From: Lachnospiraceae bacterium
GTDB taxonomy: Bacteria > Bacillota > Clostridia > Lachnospirales > Lachnospiraceae
NCBI GenBank assembly: GCA_021202715.1
Contig: JAJQCL010000060.1
Location: forward strand, 1-7,685
Length of the DNA stretch: 7,685 bases
Direction of reading: 5' to 3'
Made by a program: the position numbers and the translations under genes. Below are positions 5,219 through 7,685 of this stretch, in pieces (the first letter of the stretch is position 1; the number at the start of each line of letters is the position of its first letter). Below the pieces are notes generated by a model that saw nothing but the letters and a program-made list of their open reading frames with translations, was not told the origin of the DNA and did no database searches.

Positions 5219-7177
5219 TTATTTTTGCGCTTCCGACTCGATCTTCCGGATCTCCTTCGTGCGGATCTCGCGGGTGATGTCATTGATAAACGCATCGAGG
5301 GGTTTCTGGCCTTCGTCTCCGAGGAAACGGCTGCGGACGGCCACCAGACCGGCCTCCTGCTCCTGCGCGCCGACGACCAGCATATAGGGCAGGCGCTCTT
5401 TTCTGGCCGCACGGATCTTGTAGCCGATCTTCTCCGGGCGGGCGTCGATGGTCGTGAGGATGCCGTTTTTCTTAAGCTCCGCTTCGACCTGCTCCGCGTA
5501 CTCCTGATATTTCTCGGAAATGGGCAGCACCCGCACCTGCTCCGGGCACAGCCAGGTAGGCAGCTGACCGTTGTATTTCTCGATCAGCCAGGCCAGCGTT
5601 CTCTCGTAGCAGCCAATCGAGGTGCGGTGAATAATAAAGGGACGCACGCGCTCGCCGTTCTGATCGATATAATACATATCGAACTGCTCCGCCAGCGCCA
5701 GATCCAGCTGGATCGTGATCATCGTGTCCTCTTTGCCGTACACATTCTTCGCCTGAATATCCAGCTTGGGGCCATAGAAAGCGGCCTCGCCGTCGGCCTC
5801 CACGAAGTTCAGCCCCAGCTCATTCAGGAAGTCGCGCATCATCCCCTGGGTCGTCTCCCAGTATTCGGGAGAGCCGATGTATTTATCCTTGTTTTCCGGA
5901 TCCCATTTGGACAGGCGATACGTCACGTCGTCCTGCAGACCCAGGGTCGTCAGACAGTATACCGCCAGATCCACACAGCCCTTGAACTCTTCGCCGATCT
6001 GATCCGGGCGCACAATCAGATGTCCTTCGGAAATGGTGAACTGGCGCACCCGGGTCAGGCCATGCATTTCGCCGGAGTCCTCGTTGCGGAACAGCGTAGA
6101 GGTCTCACCCATGCGGTAAGGCAGGTCGCGGTAGGATTTCTGGGTCGCCTTGTATACGTAATACTGGAAGGGACAGGTCATGGGCCGCAGCGCCATCACC
6201 TCGTCGTCCTTCTCCTCGTCGCCGAGGACGAACATACCTTCCTTATAATGATCCCAATGGCCGGAAATCTTATAGAGGTCGCTCTTGGCCATCAGCGGCG
6301 TCTTCGTCCGCACATAGCCGCGCTCCTCCTCGACATCCTCAATCCAGCGCTGCATGGTCTGAATGATCTTGGTTCCCTTGGGCATGAACAGCGGCAGTCC
6401 CTGGCCGATGACATCCACGGTCGTGAAGAGCTCCATTTCGCGGCCCAGCTTGTTGTGATCGCGCTCGCGGATCGTCGCCAGGTAATCCAGATAATCCTTC
6501 AGCTCTTCCTTCTTCGTGTAGGCCGTGCCGTAGATTCTCTGCAGCATCTTGTTCTTCTCGCTGCCTCTCCAGTAGGCGCCGGAGGAGGAGGTCAGCTTGA
6601 AAGCCTTGATCGGCCGGGTGCTCATCAGGTGCGGACCGGCGCACAGATCGACGAAGTCGCCCTGGCGGTAGAAGGACAGCTCCGCGTCCTCCGGCAGATC
6701 CCGGATCAGCTCCACCTTATAGGGTTCGTTCCGCTCTTCCATCAGAGCGATAGCCTCCGCCCGGGGCAGCGTGAAACGCTCCAGACGGGCGCCCTTCTTG
6801 ATGATTTTCTTCATCTCGGCCTCGATGGCATCCAGATCCTCGCGGCTGAAGGGCTCCGCCTCAAAATCATAGTAATAGCCCGTGTCGATCGAGGGGCCGA
6901 TGGCCAGCTTCACGTCGGGATAGAGGTTCTTGACCGCCTCCGCCAGCACATGGGAACAGGTGTGGCGATAGGCTGCTTTCCCGCGGGGATCGTCAAAGGT
7001 CAGGATCTCCAGCGTGCAGTCCCGGTCCAGCACGGTGCGCAGGTCACAGGTCTCGCCGTCCACAGCAGCCACGCAGGCCGCCCGCGCCAGTCCGTCGCTG
7101 AGATCCCGGGCGATGTCGTAGATCATTTTCGGCTCCGCATACTCTCTCGTCTGTCCGTCTTTCAACGTAATGATCAT
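5219..7177 (-). CDS. thrS: Threonine--tRNA ligase (class II, with editing domain)
   Basis: The enzyme charges tRNA-Thr with threonine using ATP, in the cytoplasm. The 652-residue product has a TGS domain (about 1-62); the editing domain with H72-x3-H76 and C179-x3-H183 that clears Ser-tRNA-Thr; a class II catalytic core with motif 2 FRNE (Arg364); predicted zinc ligands C335, H386 and H517; motif 3 around TSIGCYERTLAWLIE (519-533); and an anticodon-binding domain from about 543. The catalytic core is divergent from the E. coli-like type: RPMTCPFQYY replaces the usual PMNCPGH, and TISEGH and KNVYGKEDTM differ too. All key residues are kept, so it should be active. The start, ATG at 7177, has TAGGAGAG about 7 nt upstream. 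Expression should be set by the T-box leader upstream, switched on when uncharged tRNA-Thr accumulates. Confidence 0.97.
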   Translation of the reverse strand: MIITLKDGQTREYAEPKMIYDIARDLSDGLARAACVAAVDGETCDLRTVLDRDCTLEILTFDDPRGKAAYRHTCSHVLAEAVKNLYPDVKLAIGPSIDTGYYYDFEAEPFSREDLDAIEAEMKKIIKKGARLERFTLPRAEAIALMEERNEPYKVELIRDLPEDAELSFYRQGDFVDLCAGPHLMSTRPIKAFKLTSSSGAYWRGSEKNKMLQRIYGTAYTKKEELKDYLDYLATIRERDHNKLGREMELFTTVDVIGQGLPLFMPKGTKIIQTMQRWIEDVEEERGYVRTKTPLMAKSDLYKISGHWDHYKEGMFVLGDEEKDDEVMALRPMTCPFQYYVYKATQKSYRDLPYRMGETSTLFRNEDSGEMHGLTRVRQFTISEGHLIVRPDQIGEEFKGCVDLAVYCLTTLGLQDDVTYRLSKWDPENKDKYIGSPEYWETTQGMMRDFLNELGLNFVEADGEAAFYGPKLDIQAKNVYGKEDTMITIQLDLALAEQFDMYYIDQNGERVRPFIIHRTSIGCYERTLAWLIEKYNGQLPTWLCPEQVRVLPISEKYQEYAEQVEAELKKNGILTTIDARPEKIGYKIRAARKERLPYMLVVGAQEQEAGLVAVRSRFLGDEGQKPLDAFINDITREIRTKEIRKIESEAQK

Positions 7178-7264
7178 GTCTGTTCTCTCCTATATAATAG
7201 ATTTGTGTACTCAGGGATTCAGGCCTCACGTGAACCGGACGATTTGTGTGTTCGGCTTGTGCAC

Positions 7265-7298
7265 AAAAAATCCCCCCTGCGCCTTCGCGCAGGAGGGA
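7265..7298 (-). terminator. Regulated terminator of the thrS T-box leader
   Basis: On the minus strand TCCCTCCTGCGC (7287-7298) pairs over 12 bp with GCGCAGGGGGGA (7271-7282), with one G-U and a GAAG loop. TTTTTT follows (7265-7270). The ascending arm shares CCCT with the antiterminator, so the two folds exclude each other. The remaining leader, 7178-7264, has no gene; it carries two copies of ACACAAAT (7242-7249 and 7201-7208) and then the thrS ribosome site. Confidence 0.92.
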
Positions 7299-7571
7299 CG
7301 AGCATACACAATACCCGCGGTTCCACCCTTCTTTTCCTCCCCTCCGCGGTGCGGAGAGCGGAGAAACCACTCATTGAGATGATAACGGTATCACCGGGCC
7401 GGATTGGGGCCGCTCAGAGCTGGTCTTCCCACGGTGTCGGACAGGAAGCTCCCACCCTGCGCTCTCCTCCTGCAGCCGGTTCGATTCTCTTCCGGCCATG
7501 GGGTGAAGCGCTGTGCTTCCCTCTCTGGGACAAACGTTCCGCGGTACTCGTCTCGTCGTCGCGTTTTCTAT
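7265..7571 (-). promoter_or_regulatory. T-box riboswitch leader controlling thrS
   Basis: A T-box binds its cognate tRNA; uncharged tRNA stabilises an antiterminator and allows read-through. The hallmark sequence AGGGTGGAACCGCGG is present at 7315-7329. In the antiterminator, AGGG (7326-7329) and GCG pair with CGTCCCT (7294-7300) around the TGGAACC bulge that contacts the tRNA acceptor end. Stem I shows AGTA (7545-7548, specifier-loop S-turn) and AGAGA (7522-7526, distal tRNA-elbow contact). Threonine specificity is expected from thrS itself. Two ACC triplets are candidate specifiers (7433-7435 and 7422-7424), and I cannot decide between them by eye. A CUCCGC/GCGGAG hairpin (about 7342-7363) fits Stem III. 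Between AGAGA and a GGGTGGGA loop sits an extra nested hairpin, so Stem I looks enlarged. Identity is very secure; the detailed fold is less so. Confidence 0.95.
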
Positions 7572-7576
7572 CGGAG

Positions 7577-7604
7577 ATTATAACAAAGAAACAAAATTTG
7601 TCAA
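7577..7604 (-). promoter_or_regulatory. Sigma-A promoter of the thrS leader
   Basis: On the minus strand TTGACA (7599-7604) and TATAAT (7577-7582) are both exact consensus hexamers, separated by a 16-bp AT-rich spacer. Transcription should start near 7570, giving a leader of almost 400 nt before the thrS ATG. One arm of an inverted repeat ends two bases upstream of the -35 box. Confidence 0.92.
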
Positions 7605-7605
7605 T

Positions 7606-7654
7606 CCCCCAAAATGTCTACACCGTTTCCGCCGGTAGTTAAACACTTTGGGGG
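7606..7654. repeat. Inverted repeat directly upstream of the thrS promoter
   Basis: The plus-strand arms CCCCCAAAATG (7606-7616) and CACTTTGGGGG (7644-7654) are complementary at 10 of 11 positions. In minus-strand RNA the odd pair becomes a G-U, so all 11 pair. The 27-nt centre contains a smaller ACCG/CGGT pairing. The arm nearest the promoter ends at the edge of the -35 box. It could be an operator, the end of a mobile element, or the 3' structure of an upstream gene. No transposase gene is in the window. Confidence 0.6.
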
Positions 7655-7676
7655 GAGGCTTACGCCTCTCTTTTTT
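7653..7676 (+). terminator. Rightward intrinsic terminator-like hairpin
   Basis: On the plus strand GAGGC (7655-7659) pairs with GCCTC (7664-7668) around TTAC. The stem extends by a G-T and a G-C pair, and TTTTTT follows (7671-7676). It faces away from thrS, yet no plus-strand gene ends here. It overlaps the outer arm of the inverted repeat by two bases. It may end antisense or divergent transcription, or belong to an element beyond the window. Confidence 0.6.
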
Positions 7677-7685
7677 ATTGTAAAT

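Noticed and set aside
7178..7200. TATTATATA just upstream of thrS as a second promoter
   Set aside because: No -35 at correct spacing, and the start would fall on the ribosome site; thrS is explained by the T-box promoter.
5048..7642. An 864-codon plus-strand open frame across thrS, its leader and promoter
   Set aside because: It is antisense to a fully convincing ThrRS and T-box. Its translation is a Leu/His/Arg-rich mirror of GC-rich codons with no recognisable domain.

Overview
The window looks like chromosomal housekeeping DNA from a Gram-positive anaerobe of the class Clostridia, with Lachnospiraceae or a close relative the most likely group. The evidence is: every gene lies on the minus strand; most Shine-Dalgarno sites are close to AAGGAGG; the sigma-A type promoters are near consensus; thrS is preceded by a T-box leader; there is a DUF1540 cysteine-rich protein; and the order tig-clpP-clpX-lon is kept. 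Coding DNA is fairly GC-rich, while promoters and intergenic DNA are AT-rich. The family-level placement is inference from sequence style, not from a search.

Layout, read in the direction of transcription (right to left). At 7653-7676 a rightward terminator-like hairpin overlaps one arm of a near-perfect inverted repeat (7606-7654). This abuts a consensus promoter (7577-7604), which drives a threonyl T-box leader (about 7571-7265) and thrS (7177-5219). A strong hairpin without a U-tract (5137-5184) separates thrS from a 103-residue DUF1540 protein made of two identically spaced Cys4 units (5044-4733). That gene ends in a leftward intrinsic terminator (4611-4644).

A new extended -10 promoter (4496-4525) then starts the proteostasis cluster: trigger factor (4396-3116), clpP (3034-2453) and clpX (2429-1137). 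A 13-bp-stem terminator follows (1064-1112). Finally comes lon (976 to the window edge), cut off before its ATPase domain, with its own AT-rich upstream region carrying a tandem heptad repeat.

Together the left half encodes folding of new chains on the ribosome (Tig), ATP-driven unfolding and degradation (ClpX with ClpP), and a second AAA+ protease (Lon). The right half charges tRNA-Thr under tRNA-sensing control. I see no CRISPR array, tRNA, rRNA, complete mobile element or novel multi-gene system. The most unusual points are non-coding: the inverted repeat plus rightward terminator upstream of thrS, the apparently enlarged Stem I of the T-box, the heptad repeat upstream of lon, and the hairpin with an orphan Shine-Dalgarno between thrS and the DUF1540 gene.
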